A stretch of DNA of 21,453 nucleotides from JAVBQJ01 sp031549115 (GCA_031549115.1 JAVBQJ010000094.1:1-21453), one strand, 5' to 3'. Shown: positions 6,033 through 14,167, counted from the first letter of the stretch. The notes: generated from the sequence alone by a model not told the origin. Numbers and translations are program-made.

Positions 6033-8264
6033 TTAAAAATTTTGCCAGGCGTCGCCGTGCAGCACCCGTCCGTCCGCCAATACCGCCTCGACGCCGGGCG
6101 GCAGCTTGACCCGCCTTCGCGCCGGAGCGAGATCCAGATGCACGATTCCCGGTTGCAGTGGAATCGCCGTTTTCAACCGGCGGCAGCGGCCTTGGTACGG
6201 AGTCAGTTTTATCCTTTTGCCGCCCGGTTCCAGTATGGTCACGCCGCCGTAAAGCCGGGGCAGCCCGCTGAGCGGCAGCGCCGACCAGACATGGCATTCG
6301 CTGCGCGGCACCGGCGTACCCTCCGGCCAGACGCTGCGCCCGGGGATCAGCAGTTTTTCCCATTCGCCCAATAATGCTTCGGCGGCGGCGAATTGCGAAC
6401 TCTGCTGCAAGGCTTCGAACACCTGGAAATTTCCGAAAAGCGCCGCCTTGTGGACGGCGGGGTTTGCCAAGGCGTCCGCCAGCGCTTCCCCGTCGTCGAC
6501 GATTCCGGCCAAGAGCGCCGTGGCGTTGGTCAAGGTGCTGAATGTTTCGCCGGCCGCCGTGTCCGCGAAAAGCTTGCGCCCGGCATCGTAAAACACCTGC
6601 AGGACCGCCTGCTTCAGCGCCTGATATTCCGCTTCGGCCCATGGCTCGCCGGTCATGAGGAAATACTGGTGCAACGCGTCGGCGTACATCAGATTCGGCA
6701 ACGCGGAGGCCTCCTTTTTCACGCCGGGCGGCTCGCCTTGCCACGGCCAGCCGCCGGAAAAATCCGCCACACACCAATAAGGCAAACGTCCGACGACGCC
6801 GGAAGCCTCCTGGTGCGCGGCAAACCATTCGAGTACCTGCCGCATCACATTGCGATGATGCCGCGCGGTTCCGGCGTCGCCGCTGTAAAGGTAATAATCG
6901 TAAACCATGCCGATATAGTGCAGCGACCACAACGGCAGCAACACCTTGCTTCGCGTCGGGTAGCTTCCGGCCGTCAGGCCTTCGGGCGTCAGCGAGCGCC
7001 TGAAGTGTTCGATGGCCTGGCGCGCCAGCGCGGTATCGCCGGATGCGGCACAGGCGCTCCGGGCGCCGATCCGGGCATCCGCCGCATATTGAAGCTGTTC
7101 ATAGTAGGGGCAGTCTTCAAAAAGATCGTGCGAGCAAAGCTCCAGGGTGCGGCGCGAAACCTCCCACATGGTATTGAGCTGCGGGTCGTCGCAGACAAAG
7201 GAACCGGTGTTGCCGTACGGGTAGACGCTCCGTTCCGCCCGGCCCGCCAGAAGCTTCATGCCTCCGGCGCCGGCGGTTATCCTGACCGCCACAAACCGGA
7301 AGGCCCGGATGAAAAACGACTGCCAATTGGCCGGTATTGCGGCAACGGCAACGATGTCCCGCATCGGCCCCGCGACCGGTTCGTGCGGCGCTTCCGGCTG
7401 GAAATGCCGGCGTCCCTGCCATTGCAGCTGCTCCGCGTAATAAAGTTCGATTGTGCCGTTGCCTTCGGCCTGAATCCGGCACCGGGCGGTGGTTTCTTCG
7501 CCGAAATCCAGCGTGAATTCGCAACTTCCGTGCGCCGGGATTTCCACATAACCGCCGTCGCGCATGGCGGCAACACAGCCGTCATCGACTCCGCGGCAAT
7601 CGAAAACACCGGTGAACGACTGCATGGTGCGCCGCAGCGCCGGAATTTGCCGCGCCTCCAGCCGGTACGGGAGCAGCGAATTCCAGACATCCGGCGCCGT
7701 CCAGGCGCGCTCGAGCACCTTGGCGGCGTGCGCCGGCTCCCGCTTCGGTGCCGGGCGGAATTCCTCTCCCGGCCCGGCACAGGGGACCCCCGGCACCGAG
7801 AAAAAACGGCGTTCCGCACTTGCTTCGGCCAGCCATTTACCGTCCGTGCCGATAAACTCCTCCCGGCCGTCCGCTCCCGATACGGTGGCATCGAGCAAAA
7901 AGGCGCCGGTGACGCACATCCGCGACATCGGGGCGCCGCCGCGATCGAAATCCGGGAAATATCCGGCGAACGACACCACCTCGGCACGCAATTCATTTGC
8001 TCCGGACCGCAGGTATGGCGCAAGATCGTAAACATCGTAGTAGCAAAGCGCGCCGTCGCCCCGGACGGGACCGGAGCCGACGCAGGCGCCGTTGCAGAAA
8101 AGGCGGTATTCCGCGTCCGCCGAAACCGCGCATTCGAGCCGGACAGCTTCGGCGTCCGCCACCGTGAAATGCCTCGCGAAGACGGCGTAATCTCCGGCTT
8201 GCGAAGTTGCCGTTGGCGTGCCGTCATGCCATATCCAGGAGCTGCGACCGTCGAAGAAGCTCAT
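6033..8264 (-). CDS. GH78-like alpha-L-rhamnosidase
   Basis: A 743-residue enzyme with the GH78 layout. N-terminal beta domains carry a carbohydrate-binding-like fold (ARHFTVADAEAVRLECAVSADAEYRLFCNG). An (alpha/alpha)6 barrel follows from about residue 355 (DDPQLNTMWEVSRRTLELCSHD), then a C-terminal beta domain. The usual GH78 acidic motif DCPxRxE appears as DCPYYEQLQYAADAR, with E389 in the expected general-acid position; the SECHVWSALPLSGL motif is near residue 655. The motif is diverged from classical rhamnosidases, so substrate could differ. No signal peptide is present, which suggests action on imported oligosaccharide. Its ATG overlaps the stop of the upstream lipoprotein gene by four bases (ATGA), indicating translational coupling. 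Fold and family are confident; L-rhamnose specificity is moderate. Confidence 0.8.
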   Translation of the reverse strand: MSFFDGRSSWIWHDGTPTATSQAGDYAVFARHFTVADAEAVRLECAVSADAEYRLFCNGACVGSGPVRGDGALCYYDVYDLAPYLRSGANELRAEVVSFAGYFPDFDRGGAPMSRMCVTGAFLLDATVSGADGREEFIGTDGKWLAEASAERRFFSVPGVPCAGPGEEFRPAPKREPAHAAKVLERAWTAPDVWNSLLPYRLEARQIPALRRTMQSFTGVFDCRGVDDGCVAAMRDGGYVEIPAHGSCEFTLDFGEETTARCRIQAEGNGTIELYYAEQLQWQGRRHFQPEAPHEPVAGPMRDIVAVAAIPANWQSFFIRAFRFVAVRITAGAGGMKLLAGRAERSVYPYGNTGSFVCDDPQLNTMWEVSRRTLELCSHDLFEDCPYYEQLQYAADARIGARSACAASGDTALARQAIEHFRRSLTPEGLTAGSYPTRSKVLLPLWSLHYIGMVYDYYLYSGDAGTARHHRNVMRQVLEWFAAHQEASGVVGRLPYWCVADFSGGWPWQGEPPGVKKEASALPNLMYADALHQYFLMTGEPWAEAEYQALKQAVLQVFYDAGRKLFADTAAGETFSTLTNATALLAGIVDDGEALADALANPAVHKAALFGNFQVFEALQQSSQFAAAEALLGEWEKLLIPGRSVWPEGTPVPRSECHVWSALPLSGLPRLYGGVTILEPGGKRIKLTPYQGRCRRLKTAIPLQPGIVHLDLAPARRRVKLPPGVEAVLADGRVLHGDAWQNF

Positions 8265-9406
8265 TGCGCCACCCGGAAACGGCTGACGCCGATGTATTCA
8301 TCCACCGGAGCCGGAAACGGATAATCCGAACCGATGAAGTAAGAGCAGAAAATCGAACCGTCGTGCAATTGGATCAACTGGGGGTCGGCATTGTGGCGGA
8401 ACGGTTTCCCGCCCAGATAAAGTACCGGAGCGATCCCCCGCAATGTCAGCAGGTCGATTTCGTAGGTATCGCCGCGGTTGCCGCTGAAAGCCAGCAGGCC
8501 TCCCGGCGCGGTCAGAATCAGAATGCCGTCCGAGGTTTTCAGCAGTTGCGGCCGTCCCCGGAAGCCGATCCCGGTATCCTGCAACTCTCCTTTTACCTGG
8601 AAATTGCCGTCCGCAAATTGCAGAACGACCTGATGGTAATTGATGCCGTTGTGCTTGGGAATGTCTTCCCGGTGCGTGCGCATCACGCTTATTACTTCCT
8701 GATTATCGAGCACTTCGAGCGCCGGTTCGTGAAACGACATGTTGTCGTGCGGTGTCGCGATGACGACCGGAGGTTGCCAGCTTGCGCCCATGTCCGGCGA
8801 GTAGAAAAGTACGGATTCGCCCGCTTGCGTGTAGCCGGAGACGATCAATCCCGCGCCGAAGGATTTGATATCCGCCGGATAGAGCTTCTCATGGTAGGTG
8901 ATTTCACTTTTTTTTCGCAGCGTCCTGCCGTTGTCGGCGGAGGCGGCCAGCACCATTGCTTCCTCCTCCGTTCCGCCCAGCGACGCCGCCAGACGGGACG
9001 AGCACAGCGCGATCAGTTCGCCGTCTTTTCCGGGGTGGCGCAGCGGGATGAAAAAGTGATAGGGCAGGGTTTCGCGTTGGAACTCCAGCTCCCAGGTGGC
9101 GCCGGAGTCGCGCGACACCATGATATTCTGCCGGATATCGTAGCCGGCGCGAAATTCCTCTTCGGCATATTGATAACCCGGTGCCTGCGACCGGTCGCCG
9201 TCGACGCTCTGAAAGGCGATGTAGATGTCGCCGTTGGCGGCAACCCAGGAGGAGGGCCATTGATTGTGCCCCGGTTTGACCGGACTCTCGTACACCTTCC
9301 GGTGCGTGACCTCCGACACGTTGAACAATCTGGGGTTATCGTTCATCGCGGTGCACCCGGTTGCCGCCAGCGCCGCCAATGGAGCCAGTCTGATATAATT
9401 CCACAT
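8261..9406 (-). CDS. BNR/sialidase-like beta-propeller lipoprotein
   Basis: A 381-residue protein with repeated Asp-box motifs of the sialidase/BNR type: SRDSGATW (98-105), SADNGRTL (156-163), SPDMGASW (203-210) and a degenerate SGNRGDTY. These are spaced as in a six-bladed propeller. Related proteins include exo-sialidases and other glycan-cleaving or glycan-binding enzymes; I cannot see a full arginine triad, so the activity is open. The N-terminus is short and hydrophobic, ending in ATGC with Cys18, a plausible lipobox that would anchor the protein in the envelope; the -3 residue is Ala rather than the preferred Leu. AAGGCGG lies just before the ATG. It is nine bases downstream of the TIM-barrel gene and overlaps the GH78 gene, so it is firmly within the operon. 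Confidence 0.78.
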   Translation of the reverse strand: MWNYIRLAPLAALAATGCTAMNDNPRLFNVSEVTHRKVYESPVKPGHNQWPSSWVAANGDIYIAFQSVDGDRSQAPGYQYAEEEFRAGYDIRQNIMVSRDSGATWELEFQRETLPYHFFIPLRHPGKDGELIALCSSRLAASLGGTEEEAMVLAASADNGRTLRKKSEITYHEKLYPADIKSFGAGLIVSGYTQAGESVLFYSPDMGASWQPPVVIATPHDNMSFHEPALEVLDNQEVISVMRTHREDIPKHNGINYHQVVLQFADGNFQVKGELQDTGIGFRGRPQLLKTSDGILILTAPGGLLAFSGNRGDTYEIDLLTLRGIAPVLYLGGKPFRHNADPQLIQLHDGSIFCSYFIGSDYPFPAPVDEYIGVSRFRVAQ

Positions 9407-9415
9407 TTTCCGCCT

Positions 9416-10645
9416 TTATTCCGCAATTACCTGATAAAGCTTCCCCTGACCGGGCCGCAGCCAGGTGTCGTTGGAAGCGGGACTGCCGGTATAGCTGTTG
9501 ATGGCCTGCAAAGTATGGCCTTTGACCATTTCCGCCGTGAAGTGAGCCGTCGAATCCAGATTGAGATTGACCACCATCACGTAGTTGCCGCCGTCTCCGG
9601 TACGGAATTCGCCGACCAGAAAACTCGAAATGGAACGATCGCAGGTCAGATTTTTGACCAGGCGTCCGGGCAGCCGGTTGAAATCGCCTGGCGCTTGGCT
9701 GTAAAACACGCCGGTCGATTCGAGCCGGTTCAAATACCCGCCCAACGCGCGGACCCGGTAATTGCAGTCGCGGATATATCTCCACAGCGGCGTTTTTTCT
9801 TTGAGTGCGTCAAATGGGCCACCCTGAAAGGCGAACGCCGGGTGCGAATTGGTGGTGAAGTAACCGATTCCCTTCGCGCCGTAGGCCAGTGACGCGAACA
9901 CGGCGAAATTGATGTCCGCTTCGTTCGGATCCGGGAAGTAATCGTGCGACGCCGACAGGAGCGTGACCCAGAACGGCACAGCTTCGGCCAGCGTGAGGCG
10001 CCGTATCGTTTCCAGGTTGCGCAGGAATGCGGCCTGTTGTTCGGAGGCGGAGAGCTTCCCATCCTTGTTGGCGTAGTTGTCGTAGCAGACCAGAGGGGAA
10101 GCATATTTCTTATAGAGGCCGATGTACGTCTTGACGTAGTCGTCGTAACTGCCGAAGCCGTGCTGGGCGGAAACGGAGTAATCCGGGAATAAGTTGCAAT
10201 ACGATTGGAGTCCGGGTTGCAATTCATTCACCGTGGCCAGCATTTTTTCAAATCCGGGCATGTCTTTTTTGCCCGGTTCGTCGGCGATCTGGATGCCGTA
10301 CAATGCCGGGCTTTGGCCGAATTTGGCCAGATCCGCTTTCAGGGTCGGCTTCAACTCCGGTGACGCCGGTTCATCCAAAAAGCGGTTGTAACCTGGATTG
10401 CACAGAATGCCTCTGATGCCGTACTTTTGACACCAGGACAATTCGTCCAACGTCGCAATCGTGACCAGGGTCAGCCCCATGTCGGCCTGTTCGGCGATCA
10501 TCTCCTCGTCGGCCTGCCACAGCATATTGTAACCGACGATCGGGAAAAACGGCGACTCCCGAAACACGCTCTCCCGGCCATATAAAACCGCCGCCGGCAA
10601 ACACAGAACCGCCGCCAGATACCGGCACCACTTGATCTTCCTCAT
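9416..10645 (-). CDS. Exported TIM-barrel glycosidase-like protein (clan GH-A style), family not assigned
   Basis: A 409-residue protein with an N-terminal signal peptide (MRKIKWCRYLAAVLCLPAAVLYG), so it is exported. The body looks like a (beta/alpha)8 glycosidase: FFPIVGYNMLWQADEEMIAEQADMGL, then YGIQIADEPGKKDMPGFEKML with E123 in a 'DEP' motif that is a typical acid/base position, then LQSYCNLFPDYS and AKGIGYFTTNS. A C-terminal beta-sandwich follows (YVMVVNLNLDSTAHFTAEM). I cannot name its CAZy family; it recalls beta-galactosidase-like proteins of gut Bacteroidota. Longer in-frame starts exist upstream, but GAGG eight bases ahead of the ATG at 10645 and the signal peptide fix the start. 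It is the first enzyme of the operon, 88 bases after the pseudopilin gene, with an intergenic hairpin between them. Confidence 0.68.
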   Translation of the reverse strand: MRKIKWCRYLAAVLCLPAAVLYGRESVFRESPFFPIVGYNMLWQADEEMIAEQADMGLTLVTIATLDELSWCQKYGIRGILCNPGYNRFLDEPASPELKPTLKADLAKFGQSPALYGIQIADEPGKKDMPGFEKMLATVNELQPGLQSYCNLFPDYSVSAQHGFGSYDDYVKTYIGLYKKYASPLVCYDNYANKDGKLSASEQQAAFLRNLETIRRLTLAEAVPFWVTLLSASHDYFPDPNEADINFAVFASLAYGAKGIGYFTTNSHPAFAFQGGPFDALKEKTPLWRYIRDCNYRVRALGGYLNRLESTGVFYSQAPGDFNRLPGRLVKNLTCDRSISSFLVGEFRTGDGGNYVMVVNLNLDSTAHFTAEMVKGHTLQAINSYTGSPASNDTWLRPGQGKLYQVIAE

Positions 10646-10673
10646 TTTCATATCCTCAACGCGATGAGTTGCC

Positions 10674-10696
10674 GGACGGCGAGGGGGGCGCCGTCC
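10674..10696 (-). promoter_or_regulatory. GC-rich intergenic stem-loop between pseudopilin and glycosidase genes
   Basis: A perfect 8-bp stem GGACGGCG (10674-10681) / CGCCGTCC (10689-10696) with a 7-nt loop. There is no T tract on the minus strand, so it is not a standard terminator. Located 37 bases after the pseudopilin stop, it could protect the upstream mRNA end after processing and so raise pseudopilin expression over the downstream enzymes. The hairpin is seen; its role is inferred. Confidence 0.5.
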
Positions 10697-10733
10697 CATA
10701 GTATGGTGAAATATATCTCCGAAATCAGCGATC

Positions 10734-11414
10734 TCAAAGTGCTTTATCGTAATATTGCCCTTTGTTGCCCCAGATCTCCTCGGCCGGTTCCGCGCTGACA
10801 TGGTCCAGGAACATGACGTTGATCTTACCTGAAGCATGAACCGGCGGCAAGGTTGCAACGGTATCCAGTGGACCGATGCTCCACCATCTGGCGTCGAGCA
10901 TGATGAGGAACTTCGGATTCGTGATGGCGGTCATTTTCAGGATCGGCCGGGGCGTTCCGCTGTTGTAGCCCAACATGCCGTTGTAGCCGTAAGGGCCGTC
11001 CCACATCGGCCGGCGGGGCGATACGGCGCTGGATTTGTCATCCAGGTCGCCGCGGGAGGGGCAGCCGAAAACCGAATTCAGCTTGGGGCGCAGATCGGTA
11101 TCGCTGAGCGTCGGAGCCCCGGCATACAGATTGAGCGCTTCCCACCAGTACGCGTCGACCGTGGGCACGTAATCGTCCCAGTCGTTGGCATACAGGTGCG
11201 TCGACAGATTCAGCTGCTTCAGGTTGCTGATGCATTTGGTCGCCTGCGCCGCCGCCCGCGCTTTCGACAGCGCCGGCAACAGCATGCTAGCAAGTATGGC
11301 GATGATCGCTATAACAACCAAAAGCTCTATAAGCGTGAATGAGCGACGCCCCTGCCGCCCTATTGACGGACATACGTTCGGTATGCGGTGACTCGATTGA
11401 TTTCTGTTGGTCAT
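10734..11414 (-). CDS. Pseudopilin-like protein with prepilin-type N-terminal domain
   Basis: A 226-residue protein with a 24-residue polar/basic leader, the type IV pilin-like hydrophobic helix FTLIELLVVIAIIAILAS with Glu at +5, and then MLLPALSKARAAAQATKCISNLKQL, the hallmark of the large pseudopilin-like family of Lentisphaerota and Planctomycetota. The globular part is small; the C-terminus has VHASGKINVMFLDHVSAEP, a degenerate form of the 'H-X9-DG' processing-associated motif (ten spacer residues, DH instead of DG). The residue before the cleavage-site Phe is Ser, not the usual Gly. AGGAAAGG lies eight bases before the ATG. It follows the LacI gene by 26 bases. The role is likely a minor pilin/secretion or cell-surface component; carbohydrate binding is speculation. 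Confidence 0.85.
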   Translation of the reverse strand: MTNRNQSSHRIPNVCPSIGRQGRRSFTLIELLVVIAIIAILASMLLPALSKARAAAQATKCISNLKQLNLSTHLYANDWDDYVPTVDAYWWEALNLYAGAPTLSDTDLRPKLNSVFGCPSRGDLDDKSSAVSPRRPMWDGPYGYNGMLGYNSGTPRPILKMTAITNPKFLIMLDARWWSIGPLDTVATLPPVHASGKINVMFLDHVSAEPAEEIWGNKGQYYDKAL

Positions 11415-11440
11415 GATCGTGGCCTTTCCTGGTTGATAAT

Positions 11441-12448
11441 TCAGTTTTTCCGGTTAAAATTCCAAACGCTTTCACGCGGGATGAGAGTCGGCTGCAATAG
11501 CACATTTTCCGGGGCGCTTCCGGTAATCAGCTCCAGCAGCAGCCGGACGCTTTCGGCGCCCTGCCGGTAGTGCGGCTGGCCCATGCTGGACAAACGCGGA
11601 TGCGCCAGGGTCCCGATGATGAGGCCGTCGGTTCCGAGCACCGACAACTCGCGCGGCAATTCGATTTCCCGGTCATGGGCGGCATTCTGCAAATCCGCCG
11701 CCGAGCCGTCGCTGGGACAGAATACCGCCGTGGGACGTTGTTCCGGGGGAAATTCCAGCCACCACGACAACAGCCCCGGCCCGTCATGCGGACGGCTGAA
11801 ATCGCGGAATACATAGTCCGGGACGAACGGAATGCCGTGCACGGCCAGCACATCGCGATAGCCGTCGGTACGCCAGTCCAGCCAGTCGTTGACCAGCGCG
11901 ATTTTCCGGTGCCCGTTGGCGATCAGATATTCGGTGCCGATGCGCCCCAGCTCATAGCCGTCGACCAGAACCCGCGGGAGCTCTTCCTGCCGGTGTCCGC
12001 TGGTGGCGACCACCGGAACGCTGGCGGCCAGCTCCCGGTAGAAATCATAATAATCATGCCGGTGCGGCGCTTCCGGAAACAGGATGATCCCGTCCGCCCG
12101 CTTGTCCAGCAGACAGCGGCACTTGCTGCGCAGCTCTTCGAGCTCCGAATAGGTATAAAACAACATCCCGTAACCGTGGCGGGTCAGCTCATCCTCCATG
12201 CCCTGCATGATTTCCGGGATGGATTCATGCCGCACCGTCGGGAAAATCGCGCCGACCAGATAGGAACGATCCATTTTCAGCGCCCGGCCGAAGGTATTGA
12301 CCCGGTAGTTGAGCTGCCGCGCGGCGGCAAGCACCCGCTCCCGGGTCCGTGCGCCCACCTTCGTCGAGCCGGTACCGTTCAAGGCATAGCTTGCCGTACC
12401 CACGCCGACTCCGGCCAACTGCGCCACTTCTTTGATCGTTACCTTCAC
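11441..12448 (-). CDS. LacI-family transcriptional regulator, first gene of the glycan operon
   Basis: A 335-residue repressor. The N-terminal HTH (VTIKEVAQLAGVGVGTASYALNGTGSTKVGARTRERVLAAARQLNY) is followed by the hinge helix region (RVNTFGRALK) and a periplasmic-binding-protein-like effector domain (YLVGAIFPTVRHESIPEIMQGMEDEL, ADGIILFPEAP, GHRKIALVND, PTAVFCPSDGSAADLQNAA, ELSVLGTDG). Translation likely starts at GTG 12448: AGGAGA lies seven bases upstream and the HTH begins right after. ATGs further upstream lie on the far side of the Shine-Dalgarno site. The gene is preceded by an exact consensus promoter with a palindrome across the start site, so autoregulation is likely. Because it is the first gene of the unit, this would set expression of all six genes. 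The effector is probably a sugar released by the operon enzymes. Confidence 0.93.
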   Translation of the reverse strand: MKVTIKEVAQLAGVGVGTASYALNGTGSTKVGARTRERVLAAARQLNYRVNTFGRALKMDRSYLVGAIFPTVRHESIPEIMQGMEDELTRHGYGMLFYTYSELEELRSKCRCLLDKRADGIILFPEAPHRHDYYDFYRELAASVPVVATSGHRQEELPRVLVDGYELGRIGTEYLIANGHRKIALVNDWLDWRTDGYRDVLAVHGIPFVPDYVFRDFSRPHDGPGLLSWWLEFPPEQRPTAVFCPSDGSAADLQNAAHDREIELPRELSVLGTDGLIIGTLAHPRLSSMGQPHYRQGAESVRLLLELITGSAPENVLLQPTLIPRESVWNFNRKN

Positions 12449-12466
12449 TTCCCGTTCTCCTGCTTG

Positions 12467-12484
12467 ATGCGAATCGTTTCGCAT
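12467..12484. promoter_or_regulatory. Palindromic operator for the adjacent LacI regulator
   Basis: ATGCGAATCGTTTCGCAT: 7-bp arms ATGCGAA/TTCGCAT around a CG centre, 16 of 18 positions symmetric. The CG centre and length fit LacI-family operators. It begins six bases downstream of the -10 hexamer, over the expected transcription start, and ends 18 bases before the GTG start. Binding by the adjacent regulator is inferred from position and symmetry. Confidence 0.75.
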
Positions 12485-12490
12485 GTCTAT

Positions 12491-12519
12491 ATTATAGGCA
12501 ACATTTGCAGATTTGTCAA
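12491..12519 (-). promoter_or_regulatory. Exact consensus promoter of the six-gene LacI/glycoside hydrolase operon
   Basis: On the minus strand: TTGACA (12514-12519), 17-bp spacer, TATAAT (12491-12496). Both hexamers match the sigma70 consensus perfectly at ideal spacing. A promoter this strong only makes sense under tight repression, which the palindrome just downstream can supply. Confidence 0.9.
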
Positions 12520-12595
12520 GAGTGAATTCCCTAAAAAGGTTACTTTTTTGAAAATTTTTCCGTTCTGAAAAAGGAAAAACAAATCCCCGGCCGGG

Positions 12596-12638
12596 AAAAG
12601 AAGCTCCCGCCACAGTCCGTTCGGTACCGCGGCGGGAG
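12596..12638 (-). terminator. Terminator of aspA
   Basis: A perfect 8-bp stem CTCCCGCC (12604-12611) / GGCGGGAG (12631-12638) with a 19-nt loop. On the minus strand it is followed by CTTCTTTT (12603-12596). It lies 17 bases after the aspA stop and separates aspA from the LacI-headed operon. Confidence 0.72.
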
Positions 12639-12655
12639 GTTGTGAGTCTAAGGAA

Positions 12656-14089
12656 TCACTTTTTCAGCAAATCGTAGCCGGCAATGCCCGGTTCGGTCAT
12701 TTCATAAGGATCGAGGATCGCTGCGAGTTCTTTTTCGCCCAGCAAGCCGGACTCGAAGAGCAGTTCGCGGACCGGCCGTCCCGTTTTCATGGCCTGGCGC
12801 GCGATTTCCGCCGATGCTTCATAGCCGATGTGCGGTACCACGGCGGTAATGACTCCCACGCTGTTTTCCACCCGGAGCCGCATCCCTTCCTCGTTCGCCT
12901 GCAAACCTTCCAGGAGGTGCGTGCGGAATACCCGGAACGCATTGCGCATGATGCCGATGCTGTGCAGGAGGTTGTAAGCGATGACCGGCTCCATCACATT
13001 CAACTCGAATTGCCCGGCTTCCGCCGCCATGGAGATCGCGGTGTCGTTGCCGGCGACCTGAAATGCCACCTGGTTTACGACTTCGGCCATAACCGGGTTG
13101 ACCTTTCCCGGCATGATAGAGCTGCCGGACTGGCGCGGGGGCAGAAACAATTCAACCAGACCGCAGCGCGGGCCCGATGCCATCAGCCGCAGGTCGTTGG
13201 CGATTTTGGACATGTTGAGCATGCAGATTTTCAACGCGGCGGAAACCGTCGTATAGCAATCCGCGTTCTGGGTTGCGTCCACCAGGTTTTCCGCCGGCGT
13301 CAGGGGGAGGCCCGATATTTCCGCCAGGCGCTTCACCGAGGCGGCGATATAGCCGGGCGCGGTGTTCAAGCCGGTCCCTACGGCGGTGGCGCCGAGGTTC
13401 ACCGGATACATTTCGCTCCGGGTGGCTCCGATGCGGCCGATATCTCTTTTGACGACCTGGGCGTAAGCGCCGAACTCCTGCCCCAGGCGGATCGGCACGG
13501 CATCCTGCAGGTGAGTCCGGCCCATTTTGATCATTTTGTCGAAGCGGACGGAGCAATCGGCGAGTGCCTGCTGCAAGCGTGCCATCTCGGGCAGCAGCGT
13601 TTCCAGCTCCGCCAACACCGCGATATGGATGGCGGTGGGGCAGACATCGTTGGTGGACTGGCCCATATTGACATGGTTGTTCGGAGAAACACGCGCATAG
13701 TCGCCCTTGTCGTGGTCCAACAATTCCAAGGCGCGGTTGGCGATAATCTCATTGGCGTTCATATTCAGCGAAGTTCCGGCGCCGCCCTGGATGGGGTCGA
13801 CGATGAACTGACTGTTGAAATCGCCGGCGGTCATTTCCCCGGCAGCCCGGACCATGGCCGCCGCGGCTTTCGGCTCCAGGAGCCCCGCCTCGCGATTGGT
13901 CAGTGCGGCGGCCTTTTTGACCATGCCGATGGCGGCGATCAGGCCCGGATGGACCTTGTCGCCGGTGATTGGAAAATTCTCTTCGCCGCGCAGTGCATGG
14001 ATCCCGTAATACGCATCCGCCGGCACCTCTCGGGTCCCGAGGAAATCTTTTTCCACCCGGAACTTGTTTTGCTGCTTATTTGCTTCCAT
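12656..14089 (-). CDS. aspA: Aspartate ammonia-lyase (aspartase)
   Basis: A 477-residue member of the aspartase/fumarase superfamily that converts L-aspartate to fumarate and ammonia; E. coli AspA is 478. Diagnostic segments are in order: RVEKDFLGTREVPADAYYGIHALR, QGGAGTSLNMNANE, NNHVNMGQSTND, MGRTHLQDAVP, NLGATAVGTGLNT, and the active-site loop SGSSIMPGKVNP (321-332, catalytic Ser in the loop). The REVPADAYYG and MGRTHLQDAVP forms favour aspartase over class II fumarase. The start at 14089 has AAGGAG about 13 bases upstream, slightly far; an ATG at 14131 would add 14 residues with no family match. It may be cotranscribed with the GH36 gene 78 bases upstream, but a weak promoter lies in the gap. 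It is cytoplasmic. Confidence 0.93.
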   Translation of the reverse strand: MEANKQQNKFRVEKDFLGTREVPADAYYGIHALRGEENFPITGDKVHPGLIAAIGMVKKAAALTNREAGLLEPKAAAAMVRAAGEMTAGDFNSQFIVDPIQGGAGTSLNMNANEIIANRALELLDHDKGDYARVSPNNHVNMGQSTNDVCPTAIHIAVLAELETLLPEMARLQQALADCSVRFDKMIKMGRTHLQDAVPIRLGQEFGAYAQVVKRDIGRIGATRSEMYPVNLGATAVGTGLNTAPGYIAASVKRLAEISGLPLTPAENLVDATQNADCYTTVSAALKICMLNMSKIANDLRLMASGPRCGLVELFLPPRQSGSSIMPGKVNPVMAEVVNQVAFQVAGNDTAISMAAEAGQFELNVMEPVIAYNLLHSIGIMRNAFRVFRTHLLEGLQANEEGMRLRVENSVGVITAVVPHIGYEASAEIARQAMKTGRPVRELLFESGLLGEKELAAILDPYEMTEPGIAGYDLLKK

Positions 14090-14121
14090 AAATCGGCACC
14101 ATCTCCTTCGGTTATCCAGAT

Positions 14122-14150
14122 AGTATAGCACCGTTATGGAATATTGCCAC
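14122..14150 (-). promoter_or_regulatory. Possible weak aspA promoter
   Basis: On the minus strand: GTGGCA (14145-14150, 4/6 to consensus), 17-bp spacer, TATACT (14122-14127, 5/6). It lies in the gap between the GH36 stop and aspA. It would let aspA be expressed apart from the glycan operon. Confidence 0.35.
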
Positions 14151-14167
14151 CGCGGAAGTCCGGTTGC

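Noticed and set aside
8207..9892. 561-codon + strand open frame opposite the BNR and TIM-barrel genes
   Set aside because: A shadow of two well-supported minus-strand genes with a signal peptide and Asp-boxes; low-complexity translation.
11130..11140. Further AGCGCT half-palindromes inside genes (also near 2456, 16444 and 17608)
   Set aside because: They lie within coding regions, lack the TTT/AAA flanks and are not near promoters; expected by chance in GC-rich DNA.
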